DNA from: Armatimonadota bacterium
GTDB lineage: Bacteria; Armatimonadota; Fervidibacteria; Fervidibacterales; Thermosaccharophagaceae
Assembly (NCBI GenBank): GCA_025062195.1
Contig: JANXAS010000002.1
Span: 53,866-117,865 of the forward strand
Reading direction: 5' to 3'
DNA: 64,000 bases
Part shown: positions 1 to 9,495 of the stretch, piece by piece
Numbering within the stretch: position 1 is the stretch's first letter
Layout of the letters: each line of letters opens with the position of its first letter
The notes under the pieces: model-generated
The model's input: the letters and a program-made list of their open reading frames with translations, nothing else
Databases searched by the model: none
Told to the model about the DNA's origin: nothing
Program-made: the position numbers and the translations under genes

Positions 1-473
1 GAGAGCAAATTCTGCTCTCGCATTTTGTGGAGCGCTTCAACGAGTGCTACAAAACCGCCAGTGATTGCTGCCGTTCTTGTTCCGCCGTCGCTTTGCAGGA
101 CATCACAGTCGATTATGATGGTGTGCTCGCCGAGTGCAGACAGGTCAACGGCAGCCCTTAGTGCCCTTCCGATTATGCGCCCTATTTCAACCGAGCGCTC
201 ATGTTGACGACCGCGCTTTGCCTCTCGCTCGTTCCTTTGCGTCCCAGACCTCGGCAGCATCCCATACTCAGCCGTTATCCAACCTGACTTACTTCCGATG
301 AGAAACGGGGGCACCTTGTCTGTTATTGTGGCTGTGCATATCACCCTTGTGTTGCCAACCTCAATCAAACACGAGCCATCCGCAAACTTTATCCAGCCAC
401 GAGTGAGCTTCACAGGACGCATCTGATTTGGCGCTCTGCCATCGGCACGCCTTAGCAAACTGGCATGTGACAT
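1..473 (-). CDS. rph: RNase PH, 5' part (gene runs off the window)
   Basis: Phosphorolytic 3'-5' exoribonuclease that trims tRNA 3' ends in the cytoplasm. Only the first ~157 residues are in the window; the gene continues past base 1. Residues 9-20 read [12 protein letters not shown], the characteristic N-terminal block of the family, followed by LTRGW, FADGSCL and [10 protein letters not shown]. Further in, the protein shows [16 protein letters not shown] and [19 protein letters not shown], also typical. The start is the ATG at 473, preceded by AGGAGG with about 11 bases of spacing. The gene diverges from the Trm112/glycosyltransferase run on the other strand. Identification is firm because several conserved blocks occur in the right order. 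Confidence 0.93.
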   Translation of the reverse strand, partial: MSHASLLRRADGRAPNQMRPVKLTRGWIKFADGSCLIEVGNTRVICTATITDKVPPFLIGSKSGWITAEYGMLPRSGTQRNEREAKRGRQHERSVEIGRIIGRALRAAVDLSALGEHTIIIDCDVLQSDGGTRTAAITGGFVALVEALHKMREQNLL

Positions 474-704
474 CTCTCTACGCGCCTCCTTATGCAAGTC
501 CTTTGGACTTCCCCTTTGGGCGAAGTTTGACCGTTACAAATTTTGCAGCACTCAGCGCTGCCATATTGTCCTCCCATCGTCACGCGGGCTTGAGACTCAC
601 AGTGTGCGCTGAGTGCGCTCTAAAAGTTTTGCGCATTAGAATGAACGGCGAGGGCTATCAACGGGGTTGCGCCATTGCCCATTAAAATTCATGGGGTGAG
701 CGGG

Positions 705-932
705 ATGGAAAATGAGCACCTGCAGCGCTTGCTTGAAATAATAGACATACTTGCATGCCCAGCATGCAAGAACGGAGTCATGCTCTCGGATGACAAAACA
801 GCACTAATATGCGAAGGCTGCGGAAAACGATACAGGATCTGGAAAGGCATCCCGATCATGCTGCTTGAGGAGATCGAGCTTCCGGAGGATGAATGTTCAG
901 AGGATGTGCAACAAGATGCAAAGGGAAGTTAA
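705..932 (+). CDS. Trm112/YcaR-like zinc-ribbon protein
   Basis: A 75-residue protein with two knuckles, CPAC at about residue 16 and CEGC at about 34, in the arrangement of the Trm112/YcaR family (LACPACK ... L.C..CG..Y.I..GIP.ML). In eukaryotes and archaea Trm112 activates methyltransferases; the bacterial role is poorly known and no partner can be named here. The start at 705 is chosen over an upstream TTG at 675 because GGGGTGAG lies just before the ATG. Its end overlaps the following glycosyltransferase gene, so the two are probably co-translated. The acidic C-terminus (EDECSEDVQQD) is unremarkable. Confidence 0.8.
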   Translation: MENEHLQRLLEIIDILACPACKNGVMLSDDKTALICEGCGKRYRIWKGIPIMLLEEIELPEDECSEDVQQDAKGS

Positions 933-1893
933 AGGCGAGAAGGCTCGTAAAAAGTTGCCTTGCGCCGGAGAGGACATTGATGTCTCCATTTGCATCGTCA
1001 ACTTCAACACGAGGGACGAATTGGATGGGTGCATAGCTTCGCTTGAGAGGGGTGCTTCATTAATCACATTTGAGGTCATCGTTGTGGACAACGCCTCAAT
1101 TGATGGTAGTCCACATATGGTGCGCACAAAATACCCTTGGGTGAAGCTCATCGTGAATGAAAGAAACATTGGCTTTGCAGCCGGATGCAATCAAGCAATG
1201 CTCCATTCCAGTGGACGATACATTATGTTGCTCAACCCCGATACTGTTGTCCACGATGGCGCAATTGAAAAGCTTGTAAGATTCATGGATGAGCATCCTG
1301 GGGTGGCTATTGTCGGTCCGAAGTTGCTTAACCCCGATGGGACGCTTCAATACTCGTGTCGCGCCTTCCCGACGCTCCTCACGGGCTTGTTTAGGAATAC
1401 ACCCCTTGAGAGGCTCTTCCCGTCAAACAAACCGACAAAGGAGTATCTACTCAAAAACCATAGCCATGAAGAACCAATGGAGGTTGACTGGCTCTCGGGC
1501 GCCGCAATGCTTGTGCGCAGGGACGCGATTAGAACTGTGGGCATGCTTGATGAAGGCTATTTCATGTATTGTGAGGATGTGGACTGGTGCTGGCGTATGC
1601 GCAAAGCCGGCTTTAAAGTTTTTTATGTCCCGAGCGCCATCGTAACGCACGCTATTGGAAAGAGCAGCGATCAACTCTTTGTCCCGATGCTCATTCATCG
1701 CCACCGGAGCATGTTGCGCTTTTACTTCAAGAATTACAGGCGCATGCTGCCGCTAATATTCGCTCCGTTAATTGTGCTTGGAATAGGGATAAGGCTTTTC
1801 GGGGCGCTCTCAAAAGTCGCTCTCTCGCGCATAATGCTGAAGTGGAGGCATTGGATTGAAAATGCGTTCAGGCGGAAAAGGCAAACGCAATAG
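916..1893 (+). CDS. Family 2 glycosyltransferase (rhamnosyltransferase-like)
   Basis: About 325 residues. The GT-A fold is evident: VSICIVNFNTRDEL at the N-terminus, EVIVVDNASIDGS, then MLLNPDTVV as the nucleotide-sugar/metal site, and EDVDWCWRMRKAGF as the conserved ED acceptor-site motif. A hydrophobic stretch near the C-terminus (LPLIFAPLIVLGIGIRLF) suggests membrane association. This type transfers sugars such as rhamnose to polysaccharide or lipid acceptors. The start is uncertain: the reading frame is open from 865, and ATG 916 (overlapping the Trm112 end) fits an AGAGG upstream. Its 3' end overlaps the next gene, an O-antigen-ligase-like protein, by 32 bases, so both probably act in surface glycan assembly. 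Confidence 0.85.
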   Translation: MQREVKGEKARKKLPCAGEDIDVSICIVNFNTRDELDGCIASLERGASLITFEVIVVDNASIDGSPHMVRTKYPWVKLIVNERNIGFAAGCNQAMLHSSGRYIMLLNPDTVVHDGAIEKLVRFMDEHPGVAIVGPKLLNPDGTLQYSCRAFPTLLTGLFRNTPLERLFPSNKPTKEYLLKNHSHEEPMEVDWLSGAAMLVRRDAIRTVGMLDEGYFMYCEDVDWCWRMRKAGFKVFYVPSAIVTHAIGKSSDQLFVPMLIHRHRSMLRFYFKNYRRMLPLIFAPLIVLGIGIRLFGALSKVALSRIMLKWRHWIENAFRRKRQTQ

Positions 1894-4111
1894 CCGTTCA
1901 TATACAGCTGTAAAGCAAGCTCGCACGAGCTACACACCCGCTATAGCAAGTTGCATACGCCTCATTTTGTCAGTCCCGTTCGCTGTCATAGCGGCGCTCG
2001 TTGTCATAGCGCCACTTGTATGGTCATTTCCCGAGCTACCAACATTGGAGCTTCATCCGATGCGCACGCCATCAGCATTGAGCTTTCTCGTCCTCACCTT
2101 GGCGATCTTAGGGATTCTGGCGCATCTCCTCAGAATGCGCCTTGGCATCGGTTCAAATGTAAGTTATGTTGACTCAGCCAATGTCGCCCTATTTGCATTT
2201 GTCATCCTCTGCGCCATAAGCTGTCTTGACTCAATCTCGCTATGGGATAGCGCCATTGAGATGGTTAACACATTCTCATTTGCCGTCGCCTTTATTATCG
2301 CCTCACTGGCTGGAGCCAATTGGGCGCTGGTATTTCTCCTGGCGCTCCTGCTCGGCGTATACATTGAGGGCTTAATCTCGCTGCGAGAGTATTGCCTCTC
2401 CTATGCAGCTGGTCTCAAAGACTGGCGTGCATTCGGGACATTCCAAAATCCAAATCTGCTTGGCGGCTATATGGGAATGTGTATTCCGGTTGCCGTTGCA
2501 CTCGCATTACATTTCAAGTGCGCATCGCTGAAGCTGATCTGCTGGCTGGTTGCTACAGTCTGTGCGCTATCGCTCGTGGTGAGTGGCTCAAAAGGGGCAT
2601 TTGCAGCATTGCTTGTCTCGGCGGGTGCGTTTGCTTGGCTATCGATTAGACAGGCGCGCTTGAAGAGCACAATCGCCTTCGCGCTCACATCCGCATTTGC
2701 GTTGCTCCTCATTGTTGCCTTAATCCCAACGCTTCGTCACCGAATCGTTGCGGCATTTAGCGAGCAGGCTCATTCATGGTTGTTCAGGCTCTTTGTTTGG
2801 GGCGCTGCGGTAAATATAGCCCTTTCGCATCCAATCAATGGAACCGGCATTGGCACATTCCATTTTGTTTATCCTCGCTTCACCGAGGTCGGACCGACAT
2901 TTATGGCGCATAATGCGTTCCTTCAAATAGCCTCTGAGTGTGGCGTAACCGCGATGCTTACCTTTATTGCCTTTATAGGGCTATGCCTATTTAGCTCCGC
3001 GCAATTAGTTAAACGGTGCGAAGATGAATACCGGTGGCTTCGCATCGGCAGCTTTTGTGCCTGCATTTCTTTCATATCGCACAACCTCGTTGATTGCACT
3101 TGGTATGTCCCAGCAGCAAGGTTTGCCTTTGCACTCTTGCTTGCCTGCTGCATGACGAAATGCACACAGGCAGATGTTGGTGCAACGCATGCGTCCCACA
3201 AGCATGCGCATAGTGACAACAGGTTCGCTTTACCTGCGGGTTTAAGGATGCCAATCAAGATTGGCGTTGGCAGCTCAATCGCCGTTGTTGCCATCCTTGT
3301 TCCCTGCGCCTTTGTTTCGCTAAGCCACATTGTTGCCGTATCGCACGCTCTAACTGGACGCAATTCTGAAAGCATCCTATCAGCCATTGAGTCATTTGAA
3401 AGAGCAATTATATGGGAACCCTTTAACGCCCGTCATAGAGTTGCCCTCGCCAATGCCTATTTAGCCCTCGCAAGGTATGAAGATGGCGGAAACCTGAAAA
3501 GAGCTTTAAGTGAGGCGCTAACCGCTGTCAGGCTTCAGCCGATGAGGGGGGCAAACTACCACACTCTGGCTAAGGTCTACATCGCCATTGGAAATCGCCC
3601 AAAGGCAATTGAAGCATACAGGTCGGCAATTGAGGTTAATCCGCATGATACCCTTGCTATGCTTGAACTCGGGCGGCTGCTTGAGCTGATGGATGACAAG
3701 CGCGGCGCAGTTAAGATGTATGAGCGCATCATCCACTTAATGCGTTCACCATATGGGCAATACAGAGCTATTGATGCTCCAACGGATGTCAGCGTTGTTG
3801 CTGCAGCTGCCAACTTGGCGTCTTTAAAATTGCGCTGCGGTGCAGCCGGCAATGAACTACTAAAATTGAAAAGCGACCTGAAATTGGCTGCCAATCTTGG
3901 GGAGGCATACCTTGGCTTCTTTCACCCACAGATGAATGAAGCTGTGGGCGCTAAAGTGGACGAAGTAAAGCGCTGGCTCGCACTTGTGTATGCATACCTT
4001 GCAGTGGTGGATGGGCATTTGGGGGAGACTGTGGAAGCTGAGAGGGCTAAGCGGAGGGCAATTGAGCTTAACCCGAGCATCAACCTTGATGAGCTTTTGG
4101 GGGGTGGCTAA
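1862..4111 (+). CDS. O-antigen ligase/polymerase (Wzy_C) protein with TPR tail
   Basis: About 749 residues. The first two thirds hold roughly ten hydrophobic helices, with GTFQNPNLLGGYMGM and HPINGTGIGTFHFVYPRF, both typical of the Wzy_C/WaaL family that joins or polymerises glycan chains at the periplasmic face. From about residue 535 the protein becomes soluble and shows TPR repeats (FNARHRVALANAYLALARY, RGANYHTLAKVYIAIGN, AIEVNPHDTLAMLELGRL). This membrane-plus-TPR layout is known in the family. Start is ATG 1862, inside the end of the glycosyltransferase gene; a TTG six bases earlier is less likely. Specific glycan unknown. Confidence 0.85.
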   Translation: MRSGGKGKRNSRSYTAVKQARTSYTPAIASCIRLILSVPFAVIAALVVIAPLVWSFPELPTLELHPMRTPSALSFLVLTLAILGILAHLLRMRLGIGSNVSYVDSANVALFAFVILCAISCLDSISLWDSAIEMVNTFSFAVAFIIASLAGANWALVFLLALLLGVYIEGLISLREYCLSYAAGLKDWRAFGTFQNPNLLGGYMGMCIPVAVALALHFKCASLKLICWLVATVCALSLVVSGSKGAFAALLVSAGAFAWLSIRQARLKSTIAFALTSAFALLLIVALIPTLRHRIVAAFSEQAHSWLFRLFVWGAAVNIALSHPINGTGIGTFHFVYPRFTEVGPTFMAHNAFLQIASECGVTAMLTFIAFIGLCLFSSAQLVKRCEDEYRWLRIGSFCACISFISHNLVDCTWYVPAARFAFALLLACCMTKCTQADVGATHASHKHAHSDNRFALPAGLRMPIKIGVGSSIAVVAILVPCAFVSLSHIVAVSHALTGRNSESILSAIESFERAIIWEPFNARHRVALANAYLALARYEDGGNLKRALSEALTAVRLQPMRGANYHTLAKVYIAIGNRPKAIEAYRSAIEVNPHDTLAMLELGRLLELMDDKRGAVKMYERIIHLMRSPYGQYRAIDAPTDVSVVAAAANLASLKLRCGAAGNELLKLKSDLKLAANLGEAYLGFFHPQMNEAVGAKVDEVKRWLALVYAYLAVVDGHLGETVEAERAKRRAIELNPSINLDELLGGG

Positions 4112-4114
4112 TTT

Positions 4115-4618
4115 ATGCCGGTGCGCCGCTCCAAAATTAGCAGCGCAAGACGCAGCTTGACTGTGGCTGTATTTCACGGACCGAATCTAAATTTGCTTGG
4201 CTCCCGTGAGCCCTCAATTTACGGCTCGCTGAGCCTTGAAGAAATAAACCGCAGGTTGGAAGAGCTCGCCTGTGAACTTGGCATAGCTGTGCGCACATTC
4301 CAAAGCAATCATGAGGGCGAGCTGATTGACGCCATTCACGAGGCGAGGAATTGGGCTGATGCCATCATCATCAACGCGGGCGCACTCACGCATTATTCAA
4401 TTGCCCTTCATGATGCTCTGAGAGCTGTTGGGCTGCCAGTCATTGAGGTCCATTTGAGCAACATACATGCGAGGGAGCCCTTCAGGCACGTTTCAGTGAT
4501 AGCTCCCATAGCTGTCGGGCAAATATGTGGCTTTGGCGTGCATAGTTATTTGCTCGCGCTGCGAGCAGCGGTCGCCATACTGACTGAGAGAGCTCAAGGC
4601 AAAGGTGATCAGGCATGA
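4115..4618 (+). CDS. aroQ: 3-Dehydroquinate dehydratase, type II
   Basis: Catalyses dehydration of 3-dehydroquinate to 3-dehydroshikimate in the shikimate pathway. The 167-residue length matches the type II family plus a short basic N-terminal extension (about 15 residues). Diagnostic blocks: [18 protein letters not shown] (flexible lid with Tyr/Arg), [29 protein letters not shown] and [15 protein letters not shown] (catalytic His and substrate-binding Ser/Asn/Arg). Starts at ATG 4115 three bases after the preceding stop, behind GGGGTGG. Its end overlaps the next gene as ATGA, indicating translational coupling. No other aro genes are nearby. Confidence 0.95.
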   Translation: MPVRRSKISSARRSLTVAVFHGPNLNLLGSREPSIYGSLSLEEINRRLEELACELGIAVRTFQSNHEGELIDAIHEARNWADAIIINAGALTHYSIALHDALRAVGLPVIEVHLSNIHAREPFRHVSVIAPIAVGQICGFGVHSYLLALRAAVAILTERAQGKGDQA

Positions 4619-5712
4619 GCGCTCTTTTGCCGTATGAGGAGAGGTTAAAAAAGCTGCAGGGTGAACTTCGGGCAGCTCGGATTGATGCCATGCTCATCAC
4701 ATATATGCCGAACATACGCTACCTCGTTGGGTTCACAGGCACATCAGGCGTATTGCTCGTTGGCACTGGGGAATGTGTCTTCATAACCGATGGCAGATAT
4801 GACGCGCAAGCACATAAAGAGGTGAAGGGGGCAAAAGTGAGCATAGCACCGCGCCGCAAAAGCTACTTTGATGTTGCAGCAAACTTGCTCAAGCGCTGGG
4901 GCATTAGTTCCATTGGCATTGAGTCAGAGCGGATGAGCGTAGCTCAATTTGAAAGGCTCAAGGGATTGCTTTATAAGGTCAGAGTGCGCAAGCTTGACGG
5001 CGTTGTTGAAAGAATGCGTTCTGTCAAAGACGAGGTTGAACTGCAGTTGATAAGGAGAGCTGCAGGAGTCGCTGACGCCGCATATGAGTATGCGCTCTCA
5101 CTGATCCGTCCCGGAGTTAAAGAGCGTGAGGTTGCCCTTGAACTTGAAAGGTTCATCAAGTTGAGCGGTGCCGAAGATGTCTCATTTGACATCATCGTCG
5201 CGTCTGGCTATAGGAGCGCTATGGCGCATGGGGTTGCTTCGGACAAAGTAATTGAGTATGGCGATGTGGTCGTGCTTGACTTCGGGGCTGTATGCGATGG
5301 CTACCATTCCGATTTGACACGCACGGTAGCCATCGGGAAAGCCGACAGGAGGGGGCGCTCAATTTACGCTGCTGTGTATGAGGCGCAAATTGCAGCTATT
5401 GAGGCAGTGTGTTCCGGGAGGACAATGAAACAGGTTGAGGCAGCAGCGAGAAAAAAGTTGCGACTGAGCGGCTATGAACGCCAATTTAAGCACGGCATTG
5501 GGCATGGTGTCGGATTGGAAATTCACGAGTTGCCCAGCCCGAAGCAAAGCGATGGCGGATTAATGCAGGCTGGGTGTGTGGTGACGATTGAGCCGGGAGT
5601 TTACATTGAAGGTTTTTGCGGCGCGAGGATTGAGGATATGGTTCTGGTAAAGCAAGATGGTTATGAGCTGCTTACGGCGGCTCAAAAGACAAGCGAGTTG
5701 TTAGTATTATGA
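4615..5712 (+). CDS. M24 aminopeptidase P / Xaa-Pro dipeptidase
   Basis: 365 residues, the usual length of bacterial PepQ/PepP-like enzymes. The N-terminal creatinase-like domain ([21 protein letters not shown]) is followed by the pita-bread catalytic domain. Metal ligands are present in order: Asp in [18 protein letters not shown] (two Asp), His in [13 protein letters not shown], Glu in [10 protein letters not shown] and Glu in ARIEDMVL. It cleaves Xaa-Pro bonds with a dinuclear metal centre in the cytoplasm. The pairing aroQ-pepQ (here with ATGA overlap) is common in bacterial genomes, often upstream of efp; efp is not here. Confidence 0.93.
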   Translation: MSALLPYEERLKKLQGELRAARIDAMLITYMPNIRYLVGFTGTSGVLLVGTGECVFITDGRYDAQAHKEVKGAKVSIAPRRKSYFDVAANLLKRWGISSIGIESERMSVAQFERLKGLLYKVRVRKLDGVVERMRSVKDEVELQLIRRAAGVADAAYEYALSLIRPGVKEREVALELERFIKLSGAEDVSFDIIVASGYRSAMAHGVASDKVIEYGDVVVLDFGAVCDGYHSDLTRTVAIGKADRRGRSIYAAVYEAQIAAIEAVCSGRTMKQVEAAARKKLRLSGYERQFKHGIGHGVGLEIHELPSPKQSDGGLMQAGCVVTIEPGVYIEGFCGARIEDMVLVKQDGYELLTAAQKTSELLVL

Positions 5713-5817
5713 AGTGCACAACTGTTTGCCATCGCAACCGTGTTGCAAGCGTTCAAATCTCAATGAATGAGTGCTTGTCAGCCTGTGCGTGCTTAAGCAG
5801 TCATGGGGGTGAGTGAG

Positions 5818-6672
5818 ATGGAGCGGGATATGCTTTTCTCACGGCGCAGGTTTATCGAAAGCGCGCTGCGCAGCGCTGCAGGGGCGACATTAGGTGGCGC
5901 CTTTGGGTTTGCGCTTTCGCACAGCGCAGTTGGCGGCGAGGCTAAAGACCCATATTGCGGCTTTAGGGTTGGGCTGCAAAGTTATTCTTTGCGCAAGTTC
6001 GGTGCAGAAGAAGCAGCTGCGATGGTCGCCCAATTATCTCTCAAGTATGTTGAGGCGTATCCGGCTCACCTTCCGGCTCGCAAGGACATAATTGAGGATG
6101 CAAAGGCGGTGCTTGAAAGGCATGGCTTAAAGGTTGTTGCTTATGGCGTTGTTCGGCTGACCAAGGATGAGAAGGCTATGAGAAGTCTGTTTGAGTTTGC
6201 AAAGGCTATGGGGATTGAAGTGCTCTCAGCCGACCCAGACCCGGACAGCTTTGCACTGCTTGACAAACTCACCGAAGAATATGGGGTTGCCATTGGGATA
6301 CACAATCATGGGCCTGGGCACAGATGGAATACCATTGAGACAATGCGCAAGGCGATTGAAGGGCACGGTGTCAAAATTGGCATTTGCCTTGACACCGGAC
6401 ATTTGGCGAGGGCTGGCGATGACATAGTCAAAGCTGTTCATGTCTTCAAGGAAAGGCTTCACGGCGTCCATCTGAAGGATGTGGATGGAAACAAGCGGGA
6501 TGTAATTGTTGGCATGGGTGTCCTTAACATCAAGGGCTTCTTCAAGGCGCTTAAAGAGGTCGGCTTCAAGGGTTACATCGCCCTTGAGTATGAGCTTGAA
6601 CCGGACAACCCGCTTCCGGGGATAAGGAAGTCACTTGAGTTTATCCAAAAGGTGTGCGCCGAGTTAGTTTGA
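5818..6672 (+). CDS. Tat-exported sugar phosphate isomerase/epimerase-like TIM-barrel protein
   Basis: About 284 residues. The N-terminus reads FSRRRFIESALRS followed by an Ala/Gly-rich hydrophobic segment, a twin-arginine signal peptide, so the mature protein is probably exported folded. The remainder is an AP_endonuc_2/xylose-isomerase-like barrel: GLQSYSLRKFG, VEAYPAHLPA, IGIHNHGPGH, ICLDTGHLARAG, GVHLKDVDGNKRDV and YIALEYELEP supply the His, Asp and Glu metal ligands usual for the fold. The start is ATG 5818 with GGGGGTGAG upstream, not the ATG at 5803, which lies at the ribosome site itself. Substrate unknown. Confidence 0.85.
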   Translation: MERDMLFSRRRFIESALRSAAGATLGGAFGFALSHSAVGGEAKDPYCGFRVGLQSYSLRKFGAEEAAAMVAQLSLKYVEAYPAHLPARKDIIEDAKAVLERHGLKVVAYGVVRLTKDEKAMRSLFEFAKAMGIEVLSADPDPDSFALLDKLTEEYGVAIGIHNHGPGHRWNTIETMRKAIEGHGVKIGICLDTGHLARAGDDIVKAVHVFKERLHGVHLKDVDGNKRDVIVGMGVLNIKGFFKALKEVGFKGYIALEYELEPDNPLPGIRKSLEFIQKVCAELV

Positions 6673-6740
6673 CGAGTCAATGAGGCAAGCAAAGCTTTGC
6701 GTTGACATCTTCATTCTCCTATGGAGGTGGGCGGAGAAAA

Positions 6741-7718
6741 ATGAGGGGTGTCATTTTTTGTGTGATTGCATGTGCCGTCATCTTGGCTGTGTTTTCGGGT
6801 CGCTTTACATTTGCGCAATACGCAAAACCCGTCAAGGTGCCAATTCGCGGTGCGTGCCAGACATGCCACAAGGCGCATGCCGATGAGTGGTTAAAGTCAG
6901 CTCACGCGAGGGCTTGGATAAGCGAATTGTTCAAGGAGATGAGCGACAACTATGAGCGAGAGGAATGCCTTCATTGTCATGCGCCAGAACGGTTGCTTGA
7001 CACCGGCTTTGGAAAAGAGCCGAAGTTGAGAGACCGCACAAGGGAAGGAGGGGTTGACTGCTCCGCATGCCATGCTGATTTAAAAGGCAGGATGCATGGT
7101 CCTTATGAGATTGAGCGGGAGTTCCATGAGAATGTGAAGAACGAGGAGATCGGCACAGTTGAGATGTGCGCAAGTTGCCATTACAAGTTCGGGACTGTGA
7201 GCGAATTTAAGGAAACAAAATGGGGCAAGGACCCAAAAGGATGTGTTGAGTGCCATATGCCGAAGGTTGAGCGCCCAATAGGGGAAATGCCATTGGTTGA
7301 GAAGAAATATCCGGTCAGGTTCTCACGGGTGCACACATTCAGGAGCGTTGACGACATTGAGTTTGTCAAGGAATCGCTCAAGCTTGAGGCTGCAGTTGAT
7401 GGCGACAAGCTCATAGTGAAGTTGAGCAGCATTAATGTGGGTCATAAATTTCCGACAGGCTTCAATGTGAACGCTGCAGTCATTGATGTGTCCCTTCTCG
7501 ATGGCGACAAGCAACTGCTCTCCTTCAAGCACTTACTTTCTGACGAGCGCCCACAGGGAAAGGATACGCGCCTATTGCCCGAAGAGACGCTCACGCTCTC
7601 ATATCCACTTGAAGGGAAGAAAGGGACTGCTGTTGTGCGCTTGCTTTATAAGCGCCCAAAGACATTGCCCGATGAGAAGGCTTTGGAGTTGCTCAAGGTT
7701 GAAGTGCCCGTCAAGTGA
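6741..7718 (+). CDS. Pentahaem c-type cytochrome
   Basis: About 325 residues with an N-terminal signal peptide (FCVIACAVILAVFSG) and five CXXCH motifs at residues 39 (CQTCH), 76 (CLHCH), 107 (CSACH), 143 (CASCH) and 168 (CVECH). The C-terminal half has no haem sites and looks beta-rich (LIVKLSSINVGHKFPTGFNVN). The spacing resembles cytochrome c554/multihaem families that act as periplasmic electron carriers. Start is ATG 6741 behind GGAGGTG; an upstream extension has no ribosome site. It stands alone, with no quinol oxidase or reductase next to it. Redox partner unknown. It ends in the stem of an inverted repeat shared with the convergent PHP gene. Confidence 0.85.
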   Translation: MRGVIFCVIACAVILAVFSGRFTFAQYAKPVKVPIRGACQTCHKAHADEWLKSAHARAWISELFKEMSDNYEREECLHCHAPERLLDTGFGKEPKLRDRTREGGVDCSACHADLKGRMHGPYEIEREFHENVKNEEIGTVEMCASCHYKFGTVSEFKETKWGKDPKGCVECHMPKVERPIGEMPLVEKKYPVRFSRVHTFRSVDDIEFVKESLKLEAAVDGDKLIVKLSSINVGHKFPTGFNVNAAVIDVSLLDGDKQLLSFKHLLSDERPQGKDTRLLPEETLTLSYPLEGKKGTAVVRLLYKRPKTLPDEKALELLKVEVPVK

Positions 7719-7740
7719 GCCGCCAAATTAGGCTCACTTG
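7712..7740. terminator. Hairpin between convergent genes
   Basis: A perfect 10-bp inverted repeat, caagtgagcc/ggctcacttg with a 9-base loop, overlaps the stop codon of the cytochrome gene and faces the end of the PHP gene. There is no clear T-run on either side, so a factor-independent terminator is plausible but not certain. Confidence 0.5.
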
Positions 7741-7765
7741 CGATTGCCTCTTCTGATGGCTGCGC

Positions 7766-8692
7766 TCATTCAGCGATGATGCGCATCGGGTTTGTCCAAG
7801 CACAATTGCCTTCTCTGTCAGCGCACTCAATTCTTAGGAAGCGTTCGCCCCCGCGCAATTTGTAATGCGCCTCTGTTATTTCATCCTTCCCCACCGCCGT
7901 CCATCTCTCCCCCTTCCCGTTATCTGAGACGAAGGTGATGGTTTTGACGGATGATGTTTCAACATGCACCCACTCGCCCTCAAAGTGCACATTCATAAAA
8001 TGTGGCCCCGTGCTTGAGTAGAAAAGTCCGTGTTGCAACGCTTCCAGAACATCTTTCATTGTTAGTTGGCGGCACTTGACCATTACCCAAGCGCCACAAA
8101 TGTCAACTGGACGATGCTCATTGAAGTGATAGTGGGCATCATCCACAGCTACACCCCAAACGAAGCGCCCACGAAAAAGGAGGTCATCCCAGTGAGTTGT
8201 TGAGAAGCCTTTACCGATGGAGTGATGGCATGAGGTGTTAAATATCTCAATTGCAATGTATCCATCAAACGAAAGCATATCATGCACCGTCAACTGAGAC
8301 CAGTATGGATGACAAAGAATTGCAACTCCGCCCAATGAATGTATCTCCTTCACAAGCCTGCTTGGCGATATCTCCTTTGTCAACATGCCTTCCGGCTTCT
8401 CCCATTGCCTTTCAATCCCTATCGCAACGAAATGGAACTCAGTCCCAACTTCAGATACTCCAACGCTTATCTCTTCGCCGGGTATTAGCAGCATCTCGCA
8501 ACTTTCCTTCTCATCAATCAGGGTCAATTTATTGTGATCTGTTATGGCGAGGAAATCATAGCCCGCTTCTGCATATCGTTTCACCACTTCGTGAGGCTCC
8601 AAGGCACCATCGCTGCGCTTTGTGTGAGTGTGCAAGTTGCCTTTAAACCAAACCCCATCGGATGCAAACGGATTTGGGAATTCAATCCGCAT
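7766..8692 (-). CDS. PHP-domain phosphoesterase
   Basis: 308 residues. The PHP metal-binding motifs are visible: GNLHTHTKRSDGA near residue 20, LAITDHNKLTL at about 53, and VAILCHPYWSQ near 138. This domain binds two or three metals and hydrolyses phosphoester bonds in small molecules or nucleic acids. The C-terminal third (VWGVAVDDAHYH, then a beta-rich segment FVSDNGKGERW) matches secreted or cytosolic PHP hydrolases that carry an appended beta domain. No signal peptide is seen. Starts with ATG at 8692. Single gene between a convergent cytochrome and a divergent LemA pair. Substrate unknown. Confidence 0.85.
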   Translation of the reverse strand: MRIEFPNPFASDGVWFKGNLHTHTKRSDGALEPHEVVKRYAEAGYDFLAITDHNKLTLIDEKESCEMLLIPGEEISVGVSEVGTEFHFVAIGIERQWEKPEGMLTKEISPSRLVKEIHSLGGVAILCHPYWSQLTVHDMLSFDGYIAIEIFNTSCHHSIGKGFSTTHWDDLLFRGRFVWGVAVDDAHYHFNEHRPVDICGAWVMVKCRQLTMKDVLEALQHGLFYSSTGPHFMNVHFEGEWVHVETSSVKTITFVSDNGKGERWTAVGKDEITEAHYKLRGGERFLRIECADREGNCAWTNPMRIIAE

Positions 8693-8871
8693 CCAATCTC
8701 ACCTCGGCGCTCGTTTTGGCTGCAAGTCGAACTTAACAGCTTGCAATCAATGAAGGAATTGTATCTTCATGCCATCTTGATGGCTCATGCGGCATAGTGT
8801 CTGTAGCGTGTCATTGAACCGAGCATGATGGGAGACATCCAACGCATACAATTCAAAGGTGGTGTGTTCAG

Positions 8872-9426
8872 GTGAGCATCACAATTGCGTTGGTCGGCAT
8901 CTTGTTCCTTCTGGTCTTTTGGGTTGTGTTTGTATACAACAGGCTTGTTCGGCTAAGCATGCTTGTTAACAATGCATGGTCAGATGTAGAGGTTCAACTT
9001 AAGCGCCGCCACGACTTGATACCTAACATTATTGAGGCTGTAAAGGGTTACATGAGCTACGAAAGAGCAACCCTTGAAAATGTTGTGCGAGTGCGAAGTC
9101 AAGCGGCATCGTCTTCTACGCCGGATCAAAGGGCTCAAGCAGAGGGCTTGCTCACGGCAGCGTTGCGGCAGCTGTTTGCGCTTGCGGAGGCATACCCGGA
9201 TTTGAAAGCCAACCAAAGTTTTCTTGACCTGCAGGCGCAGCTCTCAGAGGTTGAAGAGCAAATTCAACTTGCGCGCCGATATTACAATGCTGTTGTGCGA
9301 GACTATAACACTGCAACACGCGTGTTCCCAAGCAATATAGTTGCAGCGTTACTTGGCTTTAAAGAGCGACCATTCTTTGAGCTGCCGGATGAGCGCGAGC
9401 GCGAAGTGCCGCAGGTGCGGTTCTGA
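8872..9426 (+). CDS. lemA: LemA family protein
   Basis: 184 residues, standard length. One N-terminal membrane helix (IALVGILFLLVFWVVFVYN) precedes the LemA signature: VNNAWSDVEVQLKRRHDLIPNI, then YERATLENVVRVRS and RRYYNAVVRDYNTATRVFPS. Starts at GTG 8872 behind AAGGTGG. LemA has a long, mostly helical domain in the periplasm or cytoplasm and its biochemical role is not settled. It is commonly followed by a DUF2207 or TPM protein, as it is here, 69 bases upstream of the DUF2207 start. Confidence 0.93.
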   Translation: MSITIALVGILFLLVFWVVFVYNRLVRLSMLVNNAWSDVEVQLKRRHDLIPNIIEAVKGYMSYERATLENVVRVRSQAASSSTPDQRAQAEGLLTAALRQLFALAEAYPDLKANQSFLDLQAQLSEVEEQIQLARRYYNAVVRDYNTATRVFPSNIVAALLGFKERPFFELPDEREREVPQVRF

Positions 9427-9495
9427 TTTCGGTAAAGCTATAAAGCCGCAGTGTAAGCGTTGGCTTAGGTGTCAAGCCGCATCGGAGTGAACGCG

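Noticed and set aside
428..685. Plus-strand 85-codon frame overlapping the rph start
   Set aside because: Overlaps the ribosome site and start of rph on the other strand and resembles no protein.
5713..5817. Possible tRNA (gttcaaatc seen)
   Set aside because: No cloverleaf arms and no CCA-acceptor stem; coincidence.
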